A stretch of DNA of 64,000 nt, taken from the NCBI GenBank assembly GCA_017513195.1, contig JAFXGM010000041.1, positions 1 to 64,000 on the forward strand, written 5' to 3'. Shown one piece after another: positions 7,679-17,500 of this stretch (position 1 is its first letter; the number at the start of each line of letters is the position of its first letter). The notes beneath the pieces were generated by a model. It was given only the letters and a program-made list of their open reading frames with translations. It had not been told where the DNA came from and did no database searches. This DNA is from Clostridia bacterium (GTDB lineage Bacteria > Bacillota > Clostridia > Oscillospirales > Acutalibacteraceae). Both the position numbers and the translations under genes were made by a program.

Positions 7679-9625
7679 ATGAACTATAAAGTAGATTACA
7701 AGGTTAAAAATATTATGGACGTCCCCTCTCTTGGCAACTGCTTTTTAGAGGGTGAAATCGGCGCGCGTGTTGACCGTTTTATTCTTGAACGAGTAAGCGG
7801 TAAATTTGCTTTGGAAGAGATTTTGCGTGAAGCCGAGAATTTTTTCAAAACACAGTATGACGATATTTATACCTTTGGTTATTGGAGAAGCGAATTTTGG
7901 GGCAAGTTAATGCTTAGCGCCGTAAGATGCAGCCAATACAAAAATGATAACGTTTTAAAGGAAGAACTGCGTAAATCTTGCTATACAATGCTGTCTTATC
8001 AAAGAGAAGACGGTTACCTTTCTACATACAGAAATTCCGATAATCTCTACCCCGTTGACGTGGTAAAATCAGCCCTTTATTCCGGCTGGGAAGCAAACTA
8101 CTGCTGGAACGTTTGGGGTATGAAATACACCCTTTGGGCACTTATCGAAGCCTATGAATATTTAGATGACCAAAAAATTCTTACCGGCGCTATCAAGCTT
8201 TCTGATTGGATTGTTGCAAAATTTGCGTTAGACGGCACTCGCGTTAAAGACAGCGGCGTTATGGATGGTATGCCATCAAGCTCTATCTTAAAGCCGATGC
8301 TTGTGCTTTACAGAATTACGGGTGACGAAAAATACCTTAACTTTGGTAAAGACATTGTAAAAGAGTGGTCGCGTAAAGATAACGAAAGACCTAACCTTAT
8401 TACAAACGCGTTATCGGGCGAGGCAGTGGCCGATTGGTACGGCCTTTCAAGCAAAAAGTTAAACGAAGGTCACGACCTTGGTTCTGACTGGGTGCCAAAG
8501 GCTTATGAAATGACAAGTTGCTTTGACGGTATAATCGAAATGTATCGCGTTACAGGCGACGAGGTTTTGCTTGATGCCGCAAAAGCATTTTATGAAATGC
8601 TTAAAAAATACGAAAGCAACATTTTAGGCTCGGTTGGTTATTGCGAACGCTACCAACACGGCGCAAGCTATGCCGATAGCGCTACCGAAATTTGTGACGT
8701 ACTTCACTGGATGCGCCTTTGTTACGAGCTGTTCCGTCTTACAGGTGAAGCAAAATATATGCAGTCATTTGAAAAGGCATTTGTAAACGCATATATGGCA
8801 GGCGTTTATGAAGACGGCAAAATGAGTGCCTTCTTTGTACGTAGTGCAGGCCGCCATTACAGAGCGCAACCTCAGTGTGAAAGTATGTATCAGCACTGCT
8901 GTCTTAACAATGTTGGTCGCGGTCTTACAAACGCTGCCGAAAGTTGTGTTACCAAGAGTGATACAGGCTACTTTGTAAATATGTTTACACAAAGCTATGT
9001 GCGCTTTGGGGACACCGATATACGTGTTGGTGCCGGATACTTTGACAGCGGTTGGGTTGGCATTGCAGTAAGAAACCCCGAAAAAGGCAAAAAACTTTAT
9101 CTTAGAATTCCTGAATGGAGCAAAAACACCAAAATTCGTGTAGGTCTTGGTGACGATGTTGTAGTACCCGTTTGCGGTGATTACTACGAAGTTGAGCTTA
9201 ACGAAGATACCACCATTATGAAAATTCGTTTTGATATGACAACCGAGGTTATAAACTGCGAATGGGAGCCGATTCCTGATGGCGATTATCATTCTCACCG
9301 TTGGGGCGATGGCGTATTTGGTCTTTGCAATAAAGAGATGATGCTTAAATGCTCTAAGGTTGTTTTGCGTCGCGGCCCTGTGATTCTTGCCCGCAGTAAA
9401 AAGTTTGGTGCTAAAGAGGAAGATATGTTCTCTCTCGACACACTTTACGGCAAAAAAATCGATAGCATTATAGCACGCCCAATTATAAATAATATTGGCG
9501 TTTTGGTGACACTTAGAGTTCACATTACGGTTGACGGCGAAGTAAAGGAATACATTTTGTGCGACTTTGCGTCAGCAGCAAACATTGACACCAACGATCC
9601 AAAATTCTTCTCGATTTATCTTTAA
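7679..9625 (+). CDS. Cytoplasmic GH127-type beta-L-arabinofuranosidase family protein
   Basis: This 648-residue protein belongs to the glycoside hydrolase 127 (former DUF1680) family, (alpha/alpha)6-barrel enzymes that remove beta-L-arabinofuranose. Visible support: repeated Trp/Tyr-rich barrel helices in the first 350 residues; ATEICD (about 338-343), matching the E-x-C pair that binds the catalytic zinc; and QHCCLNN (about 398-404), matching the paired cysteines that include the nucleophile. A C-terminal beta-sandwich follows. There is no signal peptide, so it acts on imported oligosaccharides or glycosides. No sugar transporter is adjacent; it stands alone, divergent from the deo operon. 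The exact substrate cannot be told, since related families (GH142, GH146) share the architecture. Confidence 0.82.
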   Translation: MNYKVDYKVKNIMDVPSLGNCFLEGEIGARVDRFILERVSGKFALEEILREAENFFKTQYDDIYTFGYWRSEFWGKLMLSAVRCSQYKNDNVLKEELRKSCYTMLSYQREDGYLSTYRNSDNLYPVDVVKSALYSGWEANYCWNVWGMKYTLWALIEAYEYLDDQKILTGAIKLSDWIVAKFALDGTRVKDSGVMDGMPSSSILKPMLVLYRITGDEKYLNFGKDIVKEWSRKDNERPNLITNALSGEAVADWYGLSSKKLNEGHDLGSDWVPKAYEMTSCFDGIIEMYRVTGDEVLLDAAKAFYEMLKKYESNILGSVGYCERYQHGASYADSATEICDVLHWMRLCYELFRLTGEAKYMQSFEKAFVNAYMAGVYEDGKMSAFFVRSAGRHYRAQPQCESMYQHCCLNNVGRGLTNAAESCVTKSDTGYFVNMFTQSYVRFGDTDIRVGAGYFDSGWVGIAVRNPEKGKKLYLRIPEWSKNTKIRVGLGDDVVVPVCGDYYEVELNEDTTIMKIRFDMTTEVINCEWEPIPDGDYHSHRWGDGVFGLCNKEMMLKCSKVVLRRGPVILARSKKFGAKEEDMFSLDTLYGKKIDSIIARPIINNIGVLVTLRVHITVDGEVKEYILCDFASAANIDTNDPKFFSIYL

Positions 9626-9648
9626 TTAAATAAAAAGAACAGTGCATA

Positions 9649-9685
9649 GGCGTTGTACCCGTAAGGATACAACGCCAGTTTTATT
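9649..9685 (+). terminator. Hairpin after the GH127-like gene, probable terminator
   Basis: A 9-bp stem GGCGTTGTA/TACAACGCC (9649-9657, 9668-9676) with a 10-base loop, followed by AGTTTTATT. It is the first hairpin inside the left terminal repeat and would serve as the terminator of the upstream gene. Confidence 0.6.
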
Positions 9686-9772
9686 CGCCTTGCGGCGAGT
9701 TGTATTGCTTCGCAGTTATATTCGGCTCTCGCCGAGTGTTATTCGCTTTGCGAGTTTTATAGGCGAATAAAA
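9679..9772. repeat. Cluster of four small hairpins enclosed by a 12-bp stem
   Basis: Within a stretch free of genes (9626-10045), four short stems follow each other: TCGCC/GGCGA (9685-9698), TTGC/GCAG (about 9706-9715), TCGGC/GCCGA (9722-9735) and TCGC/GCGA (9743-9753). Each is preceded by a similar TATT or TTATT. The flanks TTTTATTCGCCT (9679-9690) and AGGCGAATAAAA (9761-9772) are perfect complements, so the cluster could close into one multibranched fold that competes with the first small hairpin. Confidence 0.8.
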
Positions 9773-9851
9773 TATCACTAAAACCATTAGGTTTTAATAT
9801 CACTTTTGATTTATCAAAAATATCACTGTGAGACTTGTCTCACAATAGCAC
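9771..9851. repeat. AATATCAC repeats alternating with three unrelated hairpins
   Basis: The octamer AATATCAC occurs at 9771, 9796 and 9819, with AATAGCAC at 9844 and another AATATCAC at 10002. Between consecutive copies are hairpins of different sequence but equal design: TAAAACC/GGTTTTA (9779-9796), TTTTGAT/ATCAAAA (9804-9819) and TGTGAGAC/GTCTCACA (9827-9844). Constant linkers with changing stems mean structure is conserved rather than sequence. Confidence 0.82.
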
Positions 9852-9871
9852 TATTAAAAAGTATTTTATTT

Positions 9872-9985
9872 TGAGACAGTAAAAACGGATGTGCAAAAAT
9901 TCTACACATCCGTTTAATATTTGTCTCATACCGTAGCAAGCAGGGAAAATGTACGGCACATTTTCCACTTGTTAGGAGAACCTAA
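9872..9985. repeat. Three larger hairpins in the element
   Basis: First, a two-part stem: TGAGACA/TGTCTCA (9872-9878, 9922-9928) outside an 11-bp stem AAACGGATGTG/CACATCCGTTT (9883-9893, 9905-9915). Second, GGAAAATGT/ACATTTTCC (9944-9952, 9958-9966) with outer CAAG/CTTG. Third, TTAGG/CCTAA (9972-9985). The order resembles leader structures of an RNA rather than a coding region, and no open frame of note runs through it. Confidence 0.75.
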
Positions 9986-10045
9986 TACCCTTTTCTAAAC
10001 AAATATCACCTATTCGATAAATTGGAATTTATCAAACTGATTACA

Positions 10046-10282
10046 TCAGTATGTGTATGTGTCGAACCCGTCAACCCAATATGTGTTATCTAAAAGGCGA
10101 GGCTTAAATAAAGTGAACACTTTCGTTATTCTAAAACCGTCAACAGTATCCTTGAAGCCGTTTTTGTCCTTTAGTGTTGCGACTGCTTTCTCTGCATTTT
10201 CTAAGGAACTGTATATTCCAATATCCTTACGCTCAATGTGGTCTATAAGTTTGTATTTGTGAGATACTTTCCAACAAATCAT
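10046..10282 (-). CDS. Small DUF7336-like protein carried by the hairpin element
   Basis: A 78-residue acidic/aromatic protein without signal or membrane segment. The pattern IGIYSSLENAEKAV, then GFKDTVDGFRI and a final YWVDGFDTYTY matches, from memory, the DUF7336 family of small proteins with unknown role; no search was possible. I start at the ATG at 10282, which has AAAGGTGG eight bases upstream; a TTG two codons earlier is less likely. It has its own extended -10 promoter and is the only gene within the terminal inverted repeats, facing left like the addAB operon but separated from it by that operon's terminator. A regulatory, immunity or structural role cannot be told apart. Confidence 0.72.
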   Translation of the reverse strand: MICWKVSHKYKLIDHIERKDIGIYSSLENAEKAVATLKDKNGFKDTVDGFRITKVFTLFKPRLLDNTYWVDGFDTYTY

Positions 10283-10327
10283 TTTCAACCCACCTTTTCA
10301 TCAAATTCTTATTTATCGGTTAGTTGT

Positions 10328-10336
10328 ATTATAGCA
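10328..10336 (-). promoter_or_regulatory. Extended -10 promoter of the small DUF7336-like gene
   Basis: Minus strand TGCTATAAT (10336-10328), an extended -10 with no good -35, 46 bases before the ATG. It lies in the loop of an inverted repeat GTTAG...CTAAC (about 10319-10350), which could affect expression. Confidence 0.65.
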
Positions 10337-10362
10337 CAACTTGACTAACAAAGAAAGAGAAT

Positions 10363-10403
10363 ATTAAAAACACCCACAGATTTAAAAACTATGGGTGTTT
10401 CGT
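10363..10403 (-). terminator. Terminator of the addB-addA-YbaK operon, inside the element
   Basis: On the minus strand a 9-bp stem AAACACCCA/TGGGTGTTT, extendable by three inner pairs, is followed by TTTTTAAT. It lies within the right part of the hairpin element, so the element supplies the terminator for the neighbouring operon. Confidence 0.8.
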
Positions 10404-10453
10404 AATTTGTTTTACTGTCCTTTAGAGTACGACTCTTATGCACTGTTCTTTTT

Positions 10454-11011
10454 TTAATCATACCACGGAAGTTCGACTATGGTTTTTGTATGAGATACGG
10501 CATCAATAATTTTATCAAATATATCGGTGGTTTTAATTTTCATACTTGTTGTATTTACGCAAGGATGACAGCCGATATATTCGTCCGATAAAATATCTTT
10601 ATCTACAAGCAGTCGCACGGCGTTTTCGCTGTCGTTCATAAGACCTAATACGCTTACCGAACCCGGTGTTATGTTAAGATATTTAAGCATTGCATCACTG
10701 TCTGCAAACGACAGTCTTGCCGAATTGATTTGCGCTGTGAGGTCCTTTGTTTTAAAGGGCTTGTCTGCCGGCATCATAAGAAGATAAAAATCGGTTTTTT
10801 GTCGGTTGCATAAAAACAAGTTTTTACAAATTTTACACTCTAAAGCCTTATCTATTGCAACACATGCCTCCATAGTATCGGCAGGCATATCGCGGTGATC
10901 GACGTGGTAATATTCGACACCCAAAGAGTCTAAAAATTCATAGCACTCTATCTCTTTAGCCTCGCGACCAAGCAGTGACTCAGGTCTTCCTTTTTTAAGT
11001 AATAAATCCAT
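10454..11011 (-). CDS. YbaK/ProX-type aminoacyl-tRNA deacylase
   Basis: A free-standing 185-residue trans-editing protein of the YbaK/ProX family, which hydrolyses mischarged Ala- or Cys-tRNA(Pro). The fold is visible as EYYHVDHRDMP (about 33-43), KNLFLCNRQKTDFYLLMMPADK with the conserved Lys at its start (about 63), then LLVDKDIL and GCHPCVNTTSMKI near the C-terminus, the usual ProX/PrdX ending. No proS is near. It starts 15 bases after addA and is probably co-transcribed. Its stop codon abuts the right terminal repeat of the hairpin element. Confidence 0.88.
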   Translation of the reverse strand: MDLLLKKGRPESLLGREAKEIECYEFLDSLGVEYYHVDHRDMPADTMEACVAIDKALECKICKNLFLCNRQKTDFYLLMMPADKPFKTKDLTAQINSARLSFADSDAMLKYLNITPGSVSVLGLMNDSENAVRLLVDKDILSDEYIGCHPCVNTTSMKIKTTDIFDKIIDAVSHTKTIVELPWYD

Positions 11012-11026
11012 AATTATCTTCCCTTT

Positions 11027-14000
11027 TTAAAATGATATGCTTTTTCCTAAATGGAAAGAGTATATTATTTTTTCTTTTACCGGCAAGCCAAAAATCTTTT
11101 CTGCCGCGGTAGAATAAATGTCTAACTGTTCGCCATAGCGGTCAACAAGCACGTTCATATCATCTACCCTATCGGTTTTAAAGTCAAGCACAACAACACC
11201 ATCGTCTTCTACAAAGCAAAGGTCAATAGCACCTTGAACGATAATATTTGCATCATCGGCGTCTATGTCAAGCGTTGGGTCAATGCGCTTTGCGGCTATT
11301 TCGCTTAAAAAGCGCATTTCACGGTGGACGCTGTTTGCAGAAATTATGCGGCTATATAACGCACTGCTAAAGAAGCTGTCAATCGCCGTCAAATCGGCCG
11401 AAGCCGCCTCGCGCTCGGTTATAAATTTCCACTCTATAAGACGCTCGATTTCAGCATTTACGTCAACTGTAGGCGTAAGATTTATAAACTGCATAATGTG
11501 GTGCATTGCGGTGCCTCTTGCCGCGCCCGAAAGCTTGTCACCCAGCATAAACGCAGGCATCTCACAAAAGTCAAAACGATCATCCTCGGCAGAGTGAACA
11601 AGACGAGATACCGATGCCTTTGCCTGTAGACTGCGTAGAGGCTCGTACGGGTATTTATACTCGGCGTTTTCCTTGATTTTCTCTACAAAATCTGTATCAG
11701 CCTCTACTGCTGCAACCACTTCTTTTGAGGTCGTTACTTCAGCGTTATCGTCCTTTGCTATGATGACGTTAATATTAGCATCATTTTGCACCTGTGGAGC
11801 TGTAACGTCACAATAATTTCGCAAAGGCTCACCACAAGGATGAAGCAACATAGCACTTAAAATCCAATCGGCCATATTTTGACCTTTTTCTAAAAACTCG
11901 CGGCTGATATACGGCTCTTCCTCCAGCAATTTTTCGGACAGCTTGTGAAGCTTGTCGTCTAAATCCTTTGCCGAGCACACCACGCAAAGTCGGTCAATTG
12001 CACGTGTTGTAGCAACGTATAAAAGGCGTAATTTTTCTTCTATTGTTTTAATTCTTGCCGCCTCTGCCATAACCTTATGGCCAAACATTTCAACATCGTC
12101 TAATACGCTTTCGTCAAAATATTTAAATGCAATACCGCCACGTTCGTTAAATATAACGCGGCTTATAGAATCGGCGTTGTTGATTTTTCCCGACAGGTTT
12201 GCCACAATGCACACAGGAAACTGCAAGCCCTTTGAATGATGCATTGTAAGAATTTTTACTGCATTTTGGTTACCGGACGAATCACTTTTAAAGTTTTTAT
12301 CGGGCAAAGATTTCATATATTTTATAAATCCGTAAATACCTGAATCAAAATGTGCAGAGAAATTTTTTGCATAGTTTATAAGCGCAAAAAGGTTATCTTT
12401 TCTCGTATTTCCGCCCGGTAAAGCCGACATCATATTTAAAATGTCGGTAGAGTAAATAAGCTTTGAAATAAGTCTGTCAATGGGTAGCACCGCCGCATCA
12501 CGACGAAGAAGCGACAATTTTTCTATAAAATCGGCGCATTTTTTACTGCCTTTTTCGGCGGCACTTACTACCGCAGAATAAAGCGGTTGCTTTCTTTTAT
12601 TTACCTTTATTTGCGCAACCTCGTCAGCAGTAAAGGCAAACACAGGTGACATCATAACCTGCAATAGCTCGACGTCACATTTAGGATTATCTATTACCTG
12701 TAATAGCGACATAACCGAAGAAATTTCAATGCTTTCCATAAACTCTTCGCCGCCTAAATCGACAGGAATACCATAATTTTTAAGCTCGTCACCAATGGTT
12801 GCCGCCTTTTCCTTAAAAGCGCTAAGCAATATAGCAAAATCGCTATAGCGTGCAGGGCGTAAGCTGTCACCATCGGTAATAACTGCACCCTCGTTCATTA
12901 TGCCGATAATATATTCGGCAATTTTTTGCGATTCCCTTTGAAGTAATGAATCTTCCGATTCATCATCGCACTTATCAATAACCAAAATATCTGCTGCCGA
13001 TGCACTACTTTCGGGGAACTTGCCGCCCGCGTTAAGATATTCATCCTCATCATAGATTATTTGTCCGCACTGCCCTGCAAGAAGCTGTGAAAAAATGAAA
13101 TTAACTGCATCACAAACGCCCTTTCGGCTTCTGAAATTATCGGACAAAATAATTTTTTTAGAATCAGACTCTTTGGCAGAGTCAATTGATACATATCTGT
13201 TCTTTTTATTTAAGAAATTATCGGGATTTGAACCTCTAAAGCCATAAATACTTTGCTTGATATCACCTACGACGAATAGGTTTTTCTCTCGATTTGATAG
13301 CACGTAAAACAAAGTGTCTTGTAAATCGTTTACGTCTTGGAATTCGTCAACCAAAACCTCGTCATAGCGATTACAAAGGTCCTTTGTGTCCTCGCGAATT
13401 ACAATTTTACCGTCTTTATATTCACATAAAAGCTCTAATGCCAATTGCTCCATATTGCTAAAGGTAAAGGAATTTTCCTCGCGATAGGCGTCAAAAAGTC
13501 TTTCAGTATATTTTGTAAGCATTTCTACCAAAAGCTTAACGGCACCCGTACCCTTTGCTATATCCTGCTCTACGTTTTCGCGTTTTGTGTAAAACAGAAC
13601 CTTAAGCGACTTTAAGGTTTCGGAAATTTTCTTTTTGTTTTCTTTAAAGGCGGCGCCACTAACATCGTCCCTGTCGGTACGAGGACAGCTTGGAAGGGTA
13701 GTAGAATTTAGCTTTTCGACAAACTGATCCCAATCTTTTTGAGCCGCAATAGCCTTTAATTCTTCAATAGAATTAACCGTGTTTTCAAGATATACGGCGT
13801 GCTTGTCTGCGTTTTTTCCGACAAATCGTGACGCCGTTTCCATTTTATTTAGGTAAGCATCGGTATCTTCAAGCTTTTTTACAGCTGTGCCAAAGCACAT
13901 ATCATACCAATCGTTGCCGACAGAAAACTCTGTCACGTAGGGAGAGAGTAATCCGTTTATAAAGTTTTGCGGAAATGGCATCTGCTGACTGTATAGATAT

Positions 14001-14530
14001 ATTCTATCTATAAGTGCAGTAAGTGCCTTTTCATCATATTCACAGTTTGCAAGCTCTAAAAGATGGGTAAAGTCATCAGTTGGGTTTTCAAGGTATTCGG
14101 CAATTAACTCTGTCATAACCCTGCTATTTATATTGGTTAAATCAGAGCCGTCACCCACCGAAAAATCGGGCTCTACACCGCATTTTTCAAAATTTTCGCG
14201 AACAAGTCTGATACAAAAAGAGTCTATTGTGGAAATATCGGCGTTTTGGAGCAGATATTTTTGTTTTTGTAACGTTTGGTCATCGGGATTTTTTTGTATT
14301 TCTTCAAAAATGCGTTTTTCAATACGAGAGCGCATTTCGGCCGCAGCCGCATTTGTAAAGGTAACTATCAGCAATCTATCGGCACTGACGGGAGAGGTTT
14401 TATCGGTAAGCATTGTGGCTACACGTTCAACCAAAACGGCGGTTTTACCCGAACCTGCCGCCGCTGAAACCAATACGTTGCCGCGTGTGTCAATTGCTTT
14501 TTGTTGCATTGGGGTTGGATTAAATGCCAT
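11027..14530 (-). CDS. addA: ATP-dependent helicase/nuclease subunit AddA
   Basis: AddA is the UvrD-type 3'-5' helicase plus nuclease of the AddAB complex, which resects double-strand breaks for RecA loading. The 1167-residue protein has Walker A VSAAAGSGKTAVLVERV (about 22-38), TFTNAAAAEM motif Ia, VDEFQDVNDLQ Walker B (about 391-401), GDIKQSIYGFRGS motif III, TMHHSKGLQFP motif V, LLYVATTRA motif VI and a C-terminal RecB-type nuclease with VVLDFKTDRVD. Length is normal. Its start overlaps addB by 11 bases, indicating coupled translation. Confidence 0.97.
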   Translation of the reverse strand: MAFNPTPMQQKAIDTRGNVLVSAAAGSGKTAVLVERVATMLTDKTSPVSADRLLIVTFTNAAAAEMRSRIEKRIFEEIQKNPDDQTLQKQKYLLQNADISTIDSFCIRLVRENFEKCGVEPDFSVGDGSDLTNINSRVMTELIAEYLENPTDDFTHLLELANCEYDEKALTALIDRIYLYSQQMPFPQNFINGLLSPYVTEFSVGNDWYDMCFGTAVKKLEDTDAYLNKMETASRFVGKNADKHAVYLENTVNSIEELKAIAAQKDWDQFVEKLNSTTLPSCPRTDRDDVSGAAFKENKKKISETLKSLKVLFYTKRENVEQDIAKGTGAVKLLVEMLTKYTERLFDAYREENSFTFSNMEQLALELLCEYKDGKIVIREDTKDLCNRYDEVLVDEFQDVNDLQDTLFYVLSNREKNLFVVGDIKQSIYGFRGSNPDNFLNKKNRYVSIDSAKESDSKKIILSDNFRSRKGVCDAVNFIFSQLLAGQCGQIIYDEDEYLNAGGKFPESSASAADILVIDKCDDESEDSLLQRESQKIAEYIIGIMNEGAVITDGDSLRPARYSDFAILLSAFKEKAATIGDELKNYGIPVDLGGEEFMESIEISSVMSLLQVIDNPKCDVELLQVMMSPVFAFTADEVAQIKVNKRKQPLYSAVVSAAEKGSKKCADFIEKLSLLRRDAAVLPIDRLISKLIYSTDILNMMSALPGGNTRKDNLFALINYAKNFSAHFDSGIYGFIKYMKSLPDKNFKSDSSGNQNAVKILTMHHSKGLQFPVCIVANLSGKINNADSISRVIFNERGGIAFKYFDESVLDDVEMFGHKVMAEAARIKTIEEKLRLLYVATTRAIDRLCVVCSAKDLDDKLHKLSEKLLEEEPYISREFLEKGQNMADWILSAMLLHPCGEPLRNYCDVTAPQVQNDANINVIIAKDDNAEVTTSKEVVAAVEADTDFVEKIKENAEYKYPYEPLRSLQAKASVSRLVHSAEDDRFDFCEMPAFMLGDKLSGAARGTAMHHIMQFINLTPTVDVNAEIERLIEWKFITEREAASADLTAIDSFFSSALYSRIISANSVHREMRFLSEIAAKRIDPTLDIDADDANIIVQGAIDLCFVEDDGVVVLDFKTDRVDDMNVLVDRYGEQLDIYSTAAEKIFGLPVKEKIIYSFHLGKSISF

Positions 14531-17500
14531 CCTCTGTCACCTGCCTTTCAATTTCTTCTATTACCTGTGAATTTGTAAGTTTTTCTACCTTTTTAATTTT
14601 TTCATCGCCTATGCGGCAAACGCTTTTGAATTCACAATATTTACACGCACCGCTGTCAAGACCGTCAATCGGATCGGCGGCAATATTACCGCTATATATC
14701 GCGTGACCTGCCTGCTTTAGCTTGTTTTCAATAAACTTAAAGATTTTACTGAAATCCTCTTCTTTTATGTAGTTTTCAGACGGTTTGTCCTCGGAATATT
14801 GTGGCACAAATTCGCCCTTGTTTTCCTTGTCCATAGCAGTAACAAGCTCCATATTTGCGGCAATAAGTCCATTCATACGGCGGGTCTTTTTTTCGTTTTT
14901 TCTATCACGATTTGCAGGCATATAGAGTATTCCTGCACTTTTACCACCAAATTCCTCGCTGTTTGCCACTGCATACAAGTATATTAGCATCTGCATATTT
15001 TGACCTGCAAGAATATCAGGTAGCAGAAACGTACGTGTGCCTGTCTTATAATCAACCACCCTTATGTAGCCATTCCAACTGTCGAGTCGGTCAATTTTAC
15101 CTATAAGCTCGAGCGAAGTGTCGTCTTCAATTTGTATTTTTATAGGTGGCAAATCGCCATCATATCCGATGTCTAACTCACATTTTACGGGATTAAAATC
15201 GCTTTGCTTAAATTCAAGTGCCAATCGTCCGACAACATATTTAAGACTTCTTTTTATAGTCGATACCAGGTATTTAAAATACGGAGTTTCAATATCGTTA
15301 TAACCTACAATAGAATCAAAATATTCCTTAATATAATTATCAACAAGCTCTGAAATTTTTGCTTTGTCAAAGCCGGACACACTCTTTCCGTAATCGACAA
15401 TCACACGCTCAAGAACGTAGTGAACAATGGTACCGCGCTGCATAGGGTTGAAATCTGCAGGCTGTAGCCTTTCTATACCTAAACCGTAGCGGCAAAAATA
15501 CATAAAACGGCAACGGCTAAAGGTATCAAATTTTGATGCCGACATAAACAATTTATTGCCAAAAAGCTTACGTGCAGTGTCATTGGTAATAGAAAAATTG
15601 GTTCTTGTCATCGAGCTTGCAACACTGCTAATACGGTCGGTATATTCACTGTTTTTCAGTGCACATACAAGTGTTTTTGTGTCGGTGTCGTTATTCGAAA
15701 GTCCAACACAAAATCGTGTAAAAGCGTCCTCTTGACTTTCGGGAAGATTGTTATGGTTTAGACTACTTGGCTCTACAAAAAAGTTGCAATCAAATTTGTT
15801 TTTAATATCAATTACAAAGGATGATGGCTCGGCTGCGGCAGTGCCTACTTTTGTGGCATAGCTTATAAACACCTTATTAGTAGCACAACAAACGCTACTG
15901 TAAAGCAGGCATTCCTCATCAATAGCCAGCGAATAAACCTTGTCGGGAATATCAAGACCTAGTGAAATAAGCTTTTCGCGTTCTGCATTTGCAAAAAGGC
16001 CGCTGTTTTGCTTAAGTCTTGGAAAAACGTCTTGATTTGCACCTACAATAAAGGCATATTTTGGCCTTGATGGGCGTATACGGTCGGCGGCACCGAATAC
16101 CGCCTCATCCATCATTTGCGGAACTACACCTATAGTTTCAAGAGATAGTGCAACTCTAAGCGCGTCGCAGAATTCTGCCTTTGAAATTTCTGCTTCGCCA
16201 AAACAAACAGCAAGGCTGTTAAGTATGCGCATTACGGTGTCCCACGACTGCTTTATAGCGTCACTATAATTTGTATCAAATTGCTTATATAGCTTTTTAA
16301 ACTGGTTAGCGGCACCTACACTTTCAAGCAAGCGCACCAAAGCACGCGCCATATTTTGCGCGGTGTCTTTAAAATTATTCTTTAAAACTGTAAGCGGCTC
16401 TATCGCCTTTTTTCTAAGCTCGTTTAGCTTGGCTAACTCGTCTATTCCTGCTTGCGATAATTCTTTGTTAGCCGAAAAACCGCTCGGGTCCATGGTCCAC
16501 TCATTTTGCCAAAGTGCACCGTCAATATTCCAAAGATATACATAGTTTTCAAGTGTTGCAATTTCGTCAAGCGTTAATACGTCAACACCCGATTTATGAA
16601 AACGAAGTATATTTTCGGTGCAAAAGTTTTTGGCAGTGTTTGCCGCCGATAAAACAGCCGCCGCTGTAGGCAAGGTCATAAGCGGTATGCGTTTATCAAT
16701 AAAACAACTTACATTATTCTTTTTGCAGGCTATGTCGAGCGCGTCCTCATAAGGCGCTATATCACGTGCAATTATTACGAAGTCGCTATATCTTGCGCCC
16801 TCTTCACGCACGATTTTGCGTATGTTTCGCGCCACGAAATCGGCCTCGCTATAAACACTGTCTGCCTGACAAATGGCAATGTTTTCGCACTTTTGCTTAA
16901 AATCGGTAACACCTGTTGCCATAAAATCTTCTAGCGCTGATAATTCGTCACTATTATAATATTTACGCGACAAAATTATATCATCATAAATATTTACTGC
17001 AAACCTTCGCGCAATGGATGAAATACGGCTTTTAACCCTTTTTATATTAGCAAAAATTCCAAATTCGCGATTATCATCCGGATTGTCGGTAAGGGTTACC
17101 GTAACCGATTTTGCTTGAGAGATTATTCTTTCGAGTATTTTGTACTGCTGGCCCGAAAAACCCTTGAACGAATCAATAAAGACGGTTTTATTTTCAAAAT
17201 ATCTATATTTTTCTAATGCGTAATAAAGTTTTGTAAGGCGGTCTGTGCTGTCAATAAATTTTTCGGCTATTATTGCATCGTAATTTTCATAAATAAGTGC
17301 CGTATCTAAAAGCTTTGATTTAAGCTGTTCATCGTCGGTATTATTTACTATATCGCGCAAATCCTCTGCGGTTATAAAATTCATTTTAAACTCGCCAATA
17401 GTATCAATCATTAGACGGGCAAAGCTTTTTGAAGCTGAATATTTTTTAAAGCGAACAAGTTCACTGCGACAAAGCTTTATGGCTTTGTTCATCAAAATAA

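Larger units (their letters stand above)
9632..10453. mobile_element. Hairpin-array element with 17-bp terminal inverted repeats
   Basis: The left end AAAAAGAACAGTGCATA (9632-9648) is the exact reverse complement of the right end (10437-10453). A second inverted pair, GACAGTAAAA (9875-9884) and TTTTACTGTC (10410-10419), lies inside. Between them are at least ten hairpins, a short octamer repeat, a promoter and one 78-codon gene. No transposase is encoded. The element lies in the gap between two convergent genes; AT-rich flanks (TTAA on both sides) could be a target duplication but are too simple to prove it. It looks like a non-autonomous mobile element or structured-RNA locus; the function is unknown to me. 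Confidence 0.7.

Noticed and set aside
8765-9523. 252-codon open frame on the minus strand opposite the GH127-like gene
   Set aside because: It lies wholly inside a well-supported gene, has no ribosome binding site and its protein matches nothing recognisable; codon periodicity follows the plus strand.
9679-9851. CRISPR array
   Set aside because: Repeats are 8 bases, the units between them are palindromes rather than unique spacers, and no cas gene is present.
9632-10453. Retron or group II intron
   Set aside because: No reverse transcriptase or intron domain V-like structure is present in or next to the element.
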